Below are positions 1-7,292 of a DNA stretch of 22,037 bases, in pieces. The notes under the pieces are model-generated. The model made no database searches, was not told where the DNA came from, and saw only the letters and a program-made list of their open reading frames with translations. Where the stretch lies: NCBI GenBank assembly GCA_902575715.1, contig CACGSI010000017.1:1-22037 (forward strand). The letters run 5' to 3'. This DNA is from an uncultured SAR324 cluster bacterium. GTDB taxonomy: Bacteria > SAR324 > NAC60-12. Positions within the stretch are counted from its first letter, which is position 1. Each line of letters begins with the position of its first letter. The position numbers and the translations under genes are program-made.

Positions 1-2
1 AA

Positions 3-320
3 TTTAGAATAAAGCTTGTAGCTTCAGAAAGGAATGAAAATATAGCTGAACTATCCAAAATTCTCAATCTCAACCCAAAGAGTTTGCAGGTAGTCTTATC
101 TGATCCAAATAAGCTAGTTTCAATGAACATAGTTAAGTCCTTTCTGAGAATTGGGGTTAATCTAACTTGGTTACTTTCAGGAAAAGGTGAAATGTTTCAA
201 ATTGACGTGAATAAAAAAGATTATGATGGAAAAATCTTTGCCTTAAAAAATCAAATTCAGCGTCAAGATGATCTCATTGATTCACTAGAGAGGATACTTG
301 GTAATAGAAATTTTAATTAG
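3..320 (+). CDS. CI/XRE-type HTH transcriptional regulator, 5'-partial
   Basis: The reading frame is open from base 3 to the TAG at 318-320, so the start lies before the window; a TTG at 84 is in frame but cuts the DNA-binding domain. The visible part resembles the second half of a phage CI/XRE helix-turn-helix: a helix pair around ENIAELSKILNLNPKSLQ, then the typical ending GVNLTWLLSGKGEMF, where Trp-Leu-Leu-x-Gly-x-Gly is the family hallmark. After it comes a short charged tail (about residues 70-106 of the visible frame) with coiled-coil character, probably for dimerisation. No peptidase/LexA-like domain follows, so it is a short stand-alone repressor rather than a full CI protein. The next gene starts 8 bases after the stop and is probably co-transcribed. 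The target is unknown. The family call rests on the motif alone. Confidence 0.7.
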   Translation, partial: FRIKLVASERNENIAELSKILNLNPKSLQVVLSDPNKLVSMNIVKSFLRIGVNLTWLLSGKGEMFQIDVNKKDYDGKIFALKNQIQRQDDLIDSLERILGNRNFN

Positions 321-328
321 AAAGTATT

Positions 329-688
329 ATGTATAAGAGATTAAATTTACAAATGATACCTCCAAAGGGCATCTCTTGGTCTAAAGAAGAGTATGATTTA
401 AAATTTAAAAAATATTTAGCACTGCAGAAAAATGAAATAACTGGTATTGCAAATGAAACAGGTGTTAAATTAGTTGGGAGAGTTAATCATTTAGAAAACT
501 ATTCTAGTACTGTAATTACAGTATTTAACGATATCGGTGATGAAATTTGTTTAGCATTTAAAATTGGTGCCCTTTTACAGAATCATGGTTTAAATTTCAA
601 TATTAGTTATACTTCTGATATTTCAGAATGTATGAAATTAATAGAAAATTATAAAGAAACAAAAGAAGAGTATTTAAAAAGTAATTAA
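329..688 (+). CDS. Small hypothetical protein, 119 aa
   Basis: This is an intact 119-codon frame starting with ATG 8 bases after the regulator and ending in TAA. No family is recognised. The protein is soluble-looking, mixed alpha/beta and lysine/asparagine-rich. A central segment (VKLVGRVNHLENYSSTVITV, about residues 46-65) alternates hydrophobic residues as a beta sheet would. The C-terminus (about 95-119) is a charged helix. There is no signal peptide, membrane segment or cysteine pair. The ribosome-binding site is weak, which fits translational coupling to the regulator just upstream. Codon use matches the neighbourhood. It may be a partner or target of the regulator, but that is only inferred from position. 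Confidence 0.55.
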   Translation: MYKRLNLQMIPPKGISWSKEEYDLKFKKYLALQKNEITGIANETGVKLVGRVNHLENYSSTVITVFNDIGDEICLAFKIGALLQNHGLNFNISYTSDISECMKLIENYKETKEEYLKSN

Positions 689-1173
689 CCTCAAGGCAAA
701 AGTATTTTCAAATTTTATTTATAAAAATAAAAAATTAAAACTTTTAATTAAGCGTGTTCAAAGTTTTTCAGTTAAAAACATAACTATTATTTTATTGTTC
801 TTCTGTCTGAGCATGAAATAATTTTTATCATACCTAATATTATTAATTAATTTGATTTCATATATTTTAAATGAAATTAGTATTTGGTAATTTTGTTTCT
901 CTCAATCTATATAATAATTATTCTAGCTTACATAGTTTATTAATATGTATTTTTTTAATTACTAGCTAAATCAATTTAATTCAAAATTGAATAGTAGATC
1001 TCAAATTACTTAAAGATTAATCAACCCAATAAAAACACTAAATAAAATTCTAATTAAGTGAAAGTTTTGTGAGGGTCAAATTTTGAAAAATAAATACAAA
1101 TTTCAATATGAATCTAAATATTTTTAGTTAAATTTAAAGTAAAACGTTACTGACTTGATTTGAAAGATAATTT
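689..1173. other. Intergenic, about 485 bases, very AT-rich
   Basis: The stretch lies between the convergent 119-aa gene and the ASST-like gene, so it should hold the 3' ends of both transcripts. No GC-rich terminator is visible. Two small dyads occur: a 7-bp inverted repeat ATTTCAT/ATGAAAT with a 9-base loop (855-877) and a near-palindrome ATTCAAAATTGAAT around 980-993. Both are what chance predicts in sequence this AT-rich. No ORF of interest was found. Confidence 0.6.
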
Positions 1174-2220
1174 TTATGGCAATTTAATTAAACTTTCTTC
1201 ATAGCGGTGAGCTTTAAAACATGAGTTATGTTCACCAACTATAAAATCATTTAAAGGAGAAGGATATTCTGCAAAATCTGGAATAACATATTCCCAAACA
1301 ATCTCTCCCTCTGATGTAACTTCGAACAATCTTCCAAATGCACTTTCACAAATAAAAGTATTTCCATTCCAAAGTCTTTGAACACTTCCCATGTATGGAG
1401 AGAAAAAACTTGCCGGCATCGGATCGGTATAAGTCCAAACAACATCTTGTGAAATTGGATCAAACTCTAAAATACGAGAATGATGTATGGAATTTGGACG
1501 AATATTTCCATTATCAAAACACAGTATTGTCTTATTTTCAGTTTCTATTGGACAATGTTGTTGAGCAACACTTGGATAATGAAAATTCCAAACGATCTCA
1601 TTAGTATTTTTATTAACTGCAATGATTCCACTTGTTGTACGCAAACTCATTAAAACCAATCCATCTGATGTTTGATGTAAACCATTAATCATAGGCCAAT
1701 GATCATCATTAAAACACTCATGAATTGGATAATTTATAACAGAAAGATGTTCCCAAGATTTCCATTCCCACACAACTTCACCATCTCTATTTACTTCTTT
1801 CACAATATCAGATTGCTTACCATTCCATTCTGCTGCGACTGTATAGAGTAAATTATTGTTCGGTAACCATTGAGCATCGTGATGGTGGAAAATATCTTCA
1901 TGTTCCCAAACTATTTCCCCATCAAAGTTTGCTTCCATGAAATGTCCCCCATGCCAAATATCCCATGAAGGATAAAGATTTGCTGACCTCCTATGGCTAC
2001 CATTATAACCAAGATTCCCATTCGGCAAAATTACAGCATCACGACCTGGACGGACAGGCATACTCCATTCATGAACTTTCTCACCTCGAATATCAATCAA
2101 GTCTACTCGACCTCCAGCAGTCTGTCCTGCATAAAGTGTATAACCACCAGCAGTAAGTTCCTTGTCAAAATCTATCAACCCACATTTTCTTCGTCTAATA
2201 GTTGTTTGGTCTAGACTCAT
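1174..2220 (-). CDS. Arylsulfotransferase (ASST)-like beta-propeller protein
   Basis: This 348-aa protein belongs to the ASST/Arylsulfotran family, which moves sulfuryl groups between phenolic acceptors without PAPS; many family members have no tested substrate. Propeller-blade repeats are visible: GYTLYA...VDLIDIRGEKVHEW, ILPNGNLGYNG (about 64-74), GEIVWEHEDIFHHHDAQWLP (about 101-120), GEVVWEW, then NGLHQTSDGLVLMSLR (about 179-194), EIVWNF and GEIVWEY. Conserved histidines stand at about 112-114, 182 and 222, where family members place active-site histidines. There is no signal peptide, whereas the characterised enterobacterial ASST is periplasmic; this protein is probably cytoplasmic. The start ATG lies 46 bases after the end of the decayed oxygenase and has no clear ribosome-binding site. 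It is probably the last gene of the importer operon, so its substrate may be what the importer brings in; this is inference. Confidence 0.8.
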   Translation of the reverse strand: MSLDQTTIRRRKCGLIDFDKELTAGGYTLYAGQTAGGRVDLIDIRGEKVHEWSMPVRPGRDAVILPNGNLGYNGSHRRSANLYPSWDIWHGGHFMEANFDGEIVWEHEDIFHHHDAQWLPNNNLLYTVAAEWNGKQSDIVKEVNRDGEVVWEWKSWEHLSVINYPIHECFNDDHWPMINGLHQTSDGLVLMSLRTTSGIIAVNKNTNEIVWNFHYPSVAQQHCPIETENKTILCFDNGNIRPNSIHHSRILEFDPISQDVVWTYTDPMPASFFSPYMGSVQRLWNGNTFICESAFGRLFEVTSEGEIVWEYVIPDFAEYPSPLNDFIVGEHNSCFKAHRYEESLIKLP

Positions 2221-2266
2221 ATTTTTTTCATATTGAATTTTTCCAAAAGATGATTCCCTGTAGTTA

Positions 2267-3066
2267 TTACATTTGCATCTTAGCGTAATTTGGTGAAAGG
2301 GAATACACGATTGAAACTCTTCTTGATTTTAAATTGATAGGAGGACTTACAGCTCTAAGTATAGTCGACCTACCATTTTTTCCACATATTCATTAGATCG
2401 TCGAAATCGACAATACATGTATAAGATAATGCTTTACATTATGCCATTTATTATCTATACCCACTACTTGCAGAACTCCTGTTTATTTCTAAGTTAATAG
2501 CAGAGTCAAAGTTACAAAATCGGAATATAATCCTGCTTGAATTCTTGCTGGTTTTGTTTTAAGTTCTGGATAATTATGAGCTATTAAAGTACTGCTAAGT
2601 TTGTCTGATCTTAATGCCCAATTCATAAGATTTAAAATTCTGGCACACACACCTGAGAGGATTCTTTGTATTGATTCCAAATTTTTTTCATTTAAGAAGT
2701 TACCCATATATTTTCACTAAAGTGACATTCAGCTTCAGGTGTAAAATAATATGATTCTCCTATCACTTTTTAATTTGCGCAAGTAAAGAATTCTTTCTCA
2801 TAGCAAGGTGCGTCGAAACTTCCAGATTTTTTTGCCAATGCTTTTGTTCGAATAGAATAATAACCTCTGCTGAATTATGTTATATTATACTTTCGTTTTT
2901 CATCTTCAGTTAAATCAAAAAAATCATAAGATGATTTAAACATATTATTAATTAGATTTTCTGAAATCCCATGCCCATCTGCTAAAAAAAATCTCCACTT
3001 TTCACATTCTTCATTAACTAATACCGAAACATTTTTGCTAATATCAATGATAGGAACTTCTTTCAT
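2267..3066 (-). pseudogene. Decayed isopenicillin N synthase-family 2OG-Fe(II) oxygenase
   Basis: Protein-level remnants of one gene run through several frames. The N-terminal part, MKEVPIIDIS then EKWRFFLADGHGISENLI, is typical IPNS family. In the same frame TAA stops fall at 2875-2877 and 2770-2772, yet family-like sequence continues between and after them (RGYYSIRTKALAKKSGSF, YYFTPEAECHFSENIW). Near 2700-2707 the frame shifts to NLESIQRILSGVCARIL and IQAGLYSDFVTLTLLLT. Stops follow at 2489-2491 and 2483-2485, then GVLQVVGIDNKWHNV. Further shifts lead to LMNMW and a C-terminal SPPINLKSRRVSIVYSLSPN ending at TAA 2267-2269. The expected metal motif HxD reads Tyr-Ser-Asp (codon 2525-2527), and the distal STxHR histidine reads Leu (codon 2357-2359). 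The ATG at 3064-3066 overlaps the permease stop (ATGA), so this was an operon member. The function is dead; the original substrate was probably linked to the importer. Confidence 0.88.
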
Positions 3067-3830
3067 GTAATCTCTGACTCGTGCCAATGTTTTAATAGTT
3101 TATGACCTAAAGCAGTTACAGCCATAAAAAATATAAAACCCAAGAGAGTTGCAGTAAGAATAAGAGCCATAACCAATGCAGTTTCTAAGTCACCTTGTGC
3201 ATAAATAATCATAACACCTAGCCCTCCCCCCATACTTCCAGATCCAATAATAAATTCTCCAACGATCGCTCCAATTACAGATAGACCTGCTGAAATTCTC
3301 AACCCTGCAATAATATGAGGAATGGCTGCAGGAAGACGAAGTTTAAAAAAATTAACAAATCGTGAAGAATTGTGCATTTGGAAAAGTTCAACAAGATTCG
3401 TAGAAGTTGATTTCAAGCCTAATAATGTATTATTGATAATCGGGAAAAGTGAAATTATCAGACTTATAATAACTACTGATAGCATATCAAAACCAAACCA
3501 AAGAACAATCAATGGAGCAACTGCAACAGCGGGAAGAGTTTGTAATAAAATTGCATATGGATAAAAACTTCTTTCTAAAATTCTAGACTGACTCATAATT
3601 GCAGCCGATGTTATCCCAAAAGAAATTGCTAAAAGATAACCATAAAGTGCTTCTTGGAAAGTAATCCAAAGCCCTCCAATAATAAGATCAAAATCAGATA
3701 CAAATGCCTTTAAAACCTCAAAAGGATTGGGTAAAAGAAAGGGCATTCCATATGAAATTGCTGCAACAAACCAAACAACTAAAAAAATGACTAATACTAA
3801 AATTGGTGGGAATATTTTGTTGAACTTCAT
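3063..3830 (-). CDS. ABC importer permease, nitrate/sulfonate/pyrimidine (SsuC/ThiX-like) type
   Basis: This 255-aa inner-membrane protein of the BPD_transp_1 family has about six transmembrane segments, with clear ones at about 7-27, 55-78, 88-108, 115-135, 180-200 and 220-245. The EAA loop that docks the ATPase lies at about 148-171: FQMHNSSRFVNFFKLRLPAA, followed by IPHIIAGLRIS. The usual central Gly of the EAA motif is replaced by Asn-Ser here, while the LP pair is kept. Its ATG overlaps the ATPase TGA (ATGA), and its own TGA overlaps the ATG of the decayed oxygenase. With the binding protein and ATPase it makes a complete three-part importer. The substrate class (sulfonate, nitrate or thiamine-pyrimidine-like) cannot be read from the permease alone. 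Confidence 0.87.
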   Translation of the reverse strand: MKFNKIFPPILVLVIFLVVWFVAAISYGMPFLLPNPFEVLKAFVSDFDLIIGGLWITFQEALYGYLLAISFGITSAAIMSQSRILERSFYPYAILLQTLPAVAVAPLIVLWFGFDMLSVVIISLIISLFPIINNTLLGLKSTSTNLVELFQMHNSSRFVNFFKLRLPAAIPHIIAGLRISAGLSVIGAIVGEFIIGSGSMGGGLGVMIIYAQGDLETALVMALILTATLLGFIFFMAVTALGHKLLKHWHESEIT

Positions 3831-4546
3831 TTCCTTAACTTCCCAGAAATATCTCTTACTATTTCAGTAAACTTTGAAGATGATCTCAGTTCTTGATTTC
3901 GTTTGCTGAAAGGCACATCTACTTCATGAATAATTTTTCCTGGGCTATGTGACATCACTAGAACTTTATTCGATAAGTAAACGGCTTCTTCGACATTATG
4001 AGTTACAAGAATTGCGGTAAATTTTTCCTCCTTCCAAAGTGAATGAATTTCTTCTTGCAATAATTCTCTTGTTAATTCATCTACTGCTGATAAAGGCTCG
4101 TCTAAGAGCAAGTAGTCAGGCCTTAAAACCAATGCTCGCGCCAAAGACAATCTCATCTTCATTCCACCAGATAATTGATGGGGGAAACTTTTTTCAAACC
4201 CTTCTAGCCCTACTTGTTTTAATGCCGAACTTACTCTGGAAATTCTATCTTTTTTTGAAAATCCATCTTCCAATTCCATTAAAAGTTCGGCATTTTTTTC
4301 TACATTCCTCCAAGGTAATAGAGCCGCATCTTGAAAAACAAATGCACCCAATGAACTATTTGGTTTCTCTACACTTCCTTCTGTGGGATCTAATAAACCT
4401 GCTATAATTCTCAGTAAAGTAGATTTACCACAACCTGAAGGGCCCACAATTGTGACAAAACCTCCCGTCTCAATTTTCAAATTCGATGGGGCAAGAGCTT
4501 GAAATCCCCCATCGAAATATTTAGTGACTTCTGAGACACTAATCAT
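3827..4546 (-). CDS. ABC importer ATPase (SsuB/TauB/ThiZ-like)
   Basis: This 239-aa nucleotide-binding subunit energises the neighbouring permease. All core motifs are intact: Walker A GPSGCGKST at 35-43, Q-loop Gln at about 72 (FVFQDAALLPW), signature LSGGM at 125-129, Walker B LLLDEP at 146-151 followed by the D-loop, and the switch His at about 183 (VTHNVEEAV). The FQ-x-x-x-LLPW stretch is typical of the nitrate/sulfonate/taurine subfamily. It starts 14 bases after the binding-protein stop, with an AAGG box at suitable distance, and its TGA overlaps the permease ATG. The length is slightly short but normal for this subfamily, without an extra regulatory domain. Confidence 0.92.
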   Translation of the reverse strand: MISVSEVTKYFDGGFQALAPSNLKIETGGFVTIVGPSGCGKSTLLRIIAGLLDPTEGSVEKPNSSLGAFVFQDAALLPWRNVEKNAELLMELEDGFSKKDRISRVSSALKQVGLEGFEKSFPHQLSGGMKMRLSLARALVLRPDYLLLDEPLSAVDELTRELLQEEIHSLWKEEKFTAILVTHNVEEAVYLSNKVLVMSHSPGKIIHEVDVPFSKRNQELRSSSKFTEIVRDISGKLRK

Positions 4547-4560
4547 AATCGTTAACCTTA

Positions 4561-5499
4561 TTATTTAAAACAATCTTTTTTAAATGATGTGTCATAAGAC
4601 TGATGGGGGTCAAAATCTGCTGGTAGTACATCAACTTCTTTCATTTGATTTGCCAACTCTACCCATCGGTTCGGATCTTGACATCCAATCTTACTCCAAT
4701 CTTTGGGAAGGAAATCTCTTTTCATCAACTCAAGAGCATTATTATGAATTTCTGCATTGACCTTTTTACTCTTAGAAAGAATAAAATCTCTAGTTGGTTT
4801 TGGATCTACCAATGACTTATGAAAAGAAATACTAAGACGATCAACGACTTTCTGAACTAATTCAGGATTTTCTTTGATCAACTTATCACTTGTGAATAAT
4901 ACACTGTATGGTCTGTATCCCAAGCTCTCTACAGTAATTTGTTCATTAGGAACACCTTTAGCGTCTAATCTAGCTGGAAGAAAAAGTGAATATCCTTGTT
5001 GAAATTGTTGTTTAGTTCTTGCAAACAATCCCAAATCTCCTGTCAATGCAAATTCTTTTACTTTGTTAAGCCCATATGTATGTTTAACCCATTTCCAATA
5101 TGTGACTCCCATCTTTACTGCAAAGGGTCTCCCATCCAAATCCTTAACAGATTTTACACCCGTATTGGGATGAAAAACTAATGTATACGGTACATGATTC
5201 AAACTTACAAAGATTCCTTTGATTCCAGCACCTTTCGAATTTGCTAACATAACAGAATCTGAAGCCTGAAGCCCAAACTCAACTTGACCAGAAGCGACGG
5301 CAGTAGTAGTGTTTACTTTCGGACCTCCGGGCTTCACAATGATTTCAACATCATCATGATACTGATTATCAAATTGTGCTTGCCAAAAACCACTTTGATT
5401 CCCCTGAGGGAACCAGTCCATCAAAAGGGTTACTTTATCTTTTGCAAATAGAGGAAGGGAAAAAATTAAAATTATGAAGTTTATCAGAATCTTTTTCAT
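4561..5499 (-). CDS. NMT1/THI5-type periplasmic substrate-binding protein
   Basis: This is the binding protein of the importer. I place the start at 5499, not at the longer in-frame ATG at 5544, because AGGAG (5506-5510) stands 6 bases upstream of it and the product then begins with a clean signal peptide: MKKILINFIILIFSLPLFA, probably cut before Lys-Asp. The mature part begins VTLLMDWFPQGNQSGFWQAQ, the hallmark opening of the NMT1/THI5-like family (PF09084), whose members bind thiamine-pyrimidine precursors, riboflavin, sulfonates and related small molecules. A second landmark is GGPKVNTTTAVASGQVEFGLQ near residues 58-78 with the serine/threonine-rich binding loop. Two cysteines near the C-terminus (QDPNRW preceded by GC, and DCFK) may form a disulfide. 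The ligand is not predictable from motifs; a heteroaromatic compound is a guess. Confidence 0.87.
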   Translation of the reverse strand: MKKILINFIILIFSLPLFAKDKVTLLMDWFPQGNQSGFWQAQFDNQYHDDVEIIVKPGGPKVNTTTAVASGQVEFGLQASDSVMLANSKGAGIKGIFVSLNHVPYTLVFHPNTGVKSVKDLDGRPFAVKMGVTYWKWVKHTYGLNKVKEFALTGDLGLFARTKQQFQQGYSLFLPARLDAKGVPNEQITVESLGYRPYSVLFTSDKLIKENPELVQKVVDRLSISFHKSLVDPKPTRDFILSKSKKVNAEIHNNALELMKRDFLPKDWSKIGCQDPNRWVELANQMKEVDVLPADFDPHQSYDTSFKKDCFK

Positions 5500-5522
5500 A
5501 TTAATCTCCTTTAAAAATTTAT

Positions 5523-5552
5523 ATAAAAAAGAACCACTCTCCATTGATTCTT
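5523..5552 (-). terminator. Possible leader attenuator hairpin before the importer operon
   Basis: On the minus strand AAGAATCA (5552-5545) pairs with TGGTTCTT (5536-5529) around an 8-base loop, and is followed by a T tract (5530-5525). The shape is that of a weak intrinsic terminator. It sits about 25 bases before the AUG of the binding-protein gene, leaving the Shine-Dalgarno free. That position suits attenuation or a riboswitch expression platform. The stem has one G-T pair and few GC pairs, so it may be chance. No known aptamer motif was recognised upstream. Confidence 0.35.
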
Positions 5553-5880
5553 AAAAAAAAACAAACCACAAACTAAGAGGGATCTGTTTTCTTCACTATA
5601 AATACCAAAAGACTATTTTTATTTATTTAAAATTAGCCTTTTAAAAAATTAAACATTTATAATTTGTCATATTAAGTTTGTCAACTCATTTCGTAATATT
5701 CTTTTACCAACTTGTTAAATAATTTTAACTATTAATTAAATTTTTTAAATTTAATTCGATAGTAATTGACTTTTTAAATTTCTAATTAATAATTGTTTTT
5801 ACAAAGTAAATTTTAAAATATTTTAAACTTTTTTTGTTAAATAATATTCTTATCTTTTTATAAATATTATTTTTTGATGG
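5553..5880. other. Divergent intergenic region, extremely AT-rich
   Basis: This stretch separates the minus-strand importer operon from the plus-strand small membrane protein and should hold both promoters. Poly-A/T runs dominate and many weak -10-like boxes exist, so no single promoter can be named. On the minus strand a TATAGT box lies near 5600, without a convincing -35. The GC-richest part (5567-5590, on the minus strand containing AGATCCCTCTTAGTTTGTGG) is inside the presumed operon leader. No ORF or known RNA motif was seen. Confidence 0.5.
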
Positions 5881-6051
5881 ATGAAAATTATGTTTGTTAT
5901 TTTTACTATAATGATCGTGCTAGCAATTGGCTCATTTACTTTAATTGCTTATTATTTACTCATACCTAAACGCGACATGCCTCACAATAAATGTCATACC
6001 GACAAGCTCAAGATAGATGATCTCCATGGTCACACAGAACCGCATGTGTAA
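5881..6051 (+). CDS. Small single-pass membrane protein with His-rich tail, 56 aa
   Basis: This short frame reads ATG to TAA for 56 codons. The N-terminus is one strong transmembrane helix (MKIMFVIFTIMIVLAIGSFT followed by LIAYYLL, residues 1-27). A basic stop (PKR at 29-31) follows, then a polar tail holding Cys38 and five histidines (35, 39, 49, 51, 55). The GC of the tail is clearly above that of the surrounding spacer, which supports real coding. A competing frame starts 4 bases upstream at 5877 but gives an unlikely protein. The ribosome-binding site is weak. The layout recalls small metal- or cofactor-handling membrane accessory proteins, but I do not recognise a family and assign no function. 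Confidence 0.5.
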   Translation: MKIMFVIFTIMIVLAIGSFTLIAYYLLIPKRDMPHNKCHTDKLKIDDLHGHTEPHV

Positions 6052-6263
6052 TTTTTATGAGTTTAAGAAGTTTATTAATCAATGCATGAATATTTTTTGG
6101 ATTAAAATTAATTTAATTTTTTTGCGTTATAAATTTTTTTTAAAAACAAAAGTGATTAATTTTTCATTTAAATAGTAAAATTCTAGTAAATCTTAATTTG
6201 TTTCAAGCAAAACTGTCTACTTAAAATAATATTAGTCATTCATAACTTTTTTTGGAAATGAAA

Positions 6264-6758
6264 ATGAAAATTGAAAAAATTTTATTAATATTCTCAATGG
6301 TAATCTCTTATCTTATTTTTATAAATGCAATCAGCCTAGCGGCCGGAGATTCAGATGATGAAGATACGTCTAGAAGAATACAAGATACATATTATTTGAA
6401 TGGTAAAGAGCAGGCATATAATGGCAACTATGAATCTGCCATCAAATACCTGGAAAAATCAATTAAAAATGATCCTACAAATGCAAATACCTTTAACATG
6501 CTTGGATATAGTAACCGAAAGTTAGGTAAAAACAAAGAAGCATTTGGGTATTACAATAAGGCTTTAAAATTAGATCCAAAGCATCGAGGAACTCATGAAT
6601 ATCTGGGGAAACTTTATTTAAATCTGAATCAACCAGAAAAGGCTAAGATACATTTGAGTAAACTCGATGATATTTGCTTATTTGGTTGTGATGAATATAC
6701 GTCCCTAAAAAAAGCTATTGAAGGTTATGACAAAAATAAATTGGAAAAAAACTATTGA
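6264..6758 (+). CDS. Secreted small TPR-repeat protein
   Basis: The protein opens with a basic N-region and a long hydrophobic stretch (MKIEKILLIFSMVISYLIFI, then NAISLAA), which is a signal peptide or anchor. Three tetratricopeptide-type helical pairs follow: AYNGNYESAIKYLEKSIKND, then NTFNMLGYSNRKLGKNKEAF and HRGTHEYLGKLYLNLNQPEK. A closing segment carries the Cys-x3-Cys motif CLFGCDEY. This TPR-plus-CxxFGCxEY arrangement is a recurrent small periplasmic family in marine Proteobacteria. TPR proteins act as binding scaffolds; the partner is unknown. ATG 6264 is chosen because GGA (6254-6256) lies 7 bases before it; in-frame ATG 6258 and TTG 6252 are alternatives. The broken MORN gene overlaps its 3' end. 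Confidence 0.8.
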   Translation: MKIEKILLIFSMVISYLIFINAISLAAGDSDDEDTSRRIQDTYYLNGKEQAYNGNYESAIKYLEKSIKNDPTNANTFNMLGYSNRKLGKNKEAFGYYNKALKLDPKHRGTHEYLGKLYLNLNQPEKAKIHLSKLDDICLFGCDEYTSLKKAIEGYDKNKLEKNY

Positions 6759-7260
6759 GACTTTAATATCTAGAAAATTCTTAATTATAGAAGAATTTAA
6801 GAAGAATTATTTAAAAAGTTCATGCTCAAAACATATGAACACTTTATATTTTTATAAAAATACATTGAAAATTTGGATTGGTGAAAAAAAGCAAAATATT
6901 TTTAAACGAATTTTCTGGAAATTTTTTTCTAATGGTAAGTATATAGGTGAAATTAAGAACGGATTGCCTCATGGTTTAGGTAAATTATATTATGCTCATG
7001 GCGGAGAATATGATGGGAATTGGAAAGACTGAGAGAGACATGGTCTAGGTTCGTATTCTTATTCAGATGGAAGAAGAAGTTTTGGAATGTACCTTAGAGG
7101 TAAGAAATTCGGAAAAATGACTATTACATGTCCAAATGGAAATACTTATGAAGGTACCTTCAAAAATGGTAACCCTTCAGGTAAGTTTGTTTTTACGAAT
7201 ACATTAGGAATAAAATCAGAAATTAATTTTAAAAGACTTAAAAACCCTTTAAAAAGCTAA
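6727..7260 (+). pseudogene. MORN-repeat protein interrupted by one TGA
   Basis: The frame shows MORN repeats (Tyr-x-Gly-x-x-x-x-Gly-x-x-x-Gly-x-Gly): SNGKYIGEIKNGLPHGLGKL, GGEYDGNWKD, then in-frame TGA at 7030-7032, then ERHGLGSYSYSDGRR and CPNGNTYEGTFKNGNPSGKF, to TAA at 7258-7260. The TGA falls exactly where the repeat needs Gly (WKD-G-ERHG), one base from GGA, and no frameshift is needed. Without the stop the protein would have about 177 residues from ATG 6727; ATG 6836 is another possible start. MORN repeats usually bind membranes or act as scaffolds. The first ~100 residues could still be made as a truncated product. The gene overlaps the end of the TPR gene, suggesting a former operon. 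A sequencing error is the alternative to a true nonsense mutation. Confidence 0.75.
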
Positions 7261-7292
7261 TAAGAATATATAATTTTTTTTAATAATACTTA

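Noticed and set aside
4039..4407. Long antisense ORF (122 codons) opposite the ABC ATPase, and similar opposite-strand ORFs over thrS, lon, SDR and permease.
   Set aside because: These are shadows of well-supported genes in the other strand and have no family features.
6727..7260. Reassigned genetic code with UGA read as glycine (as in Gracilibacteria/SR1), because TGA sits at a MORN glycine.
   Set aside because: TGA clearly ends intact genes here, such as the ABC ATPase and permease (ATGA overlaps) and adenine deaminase. A single nonsense change is simpler.
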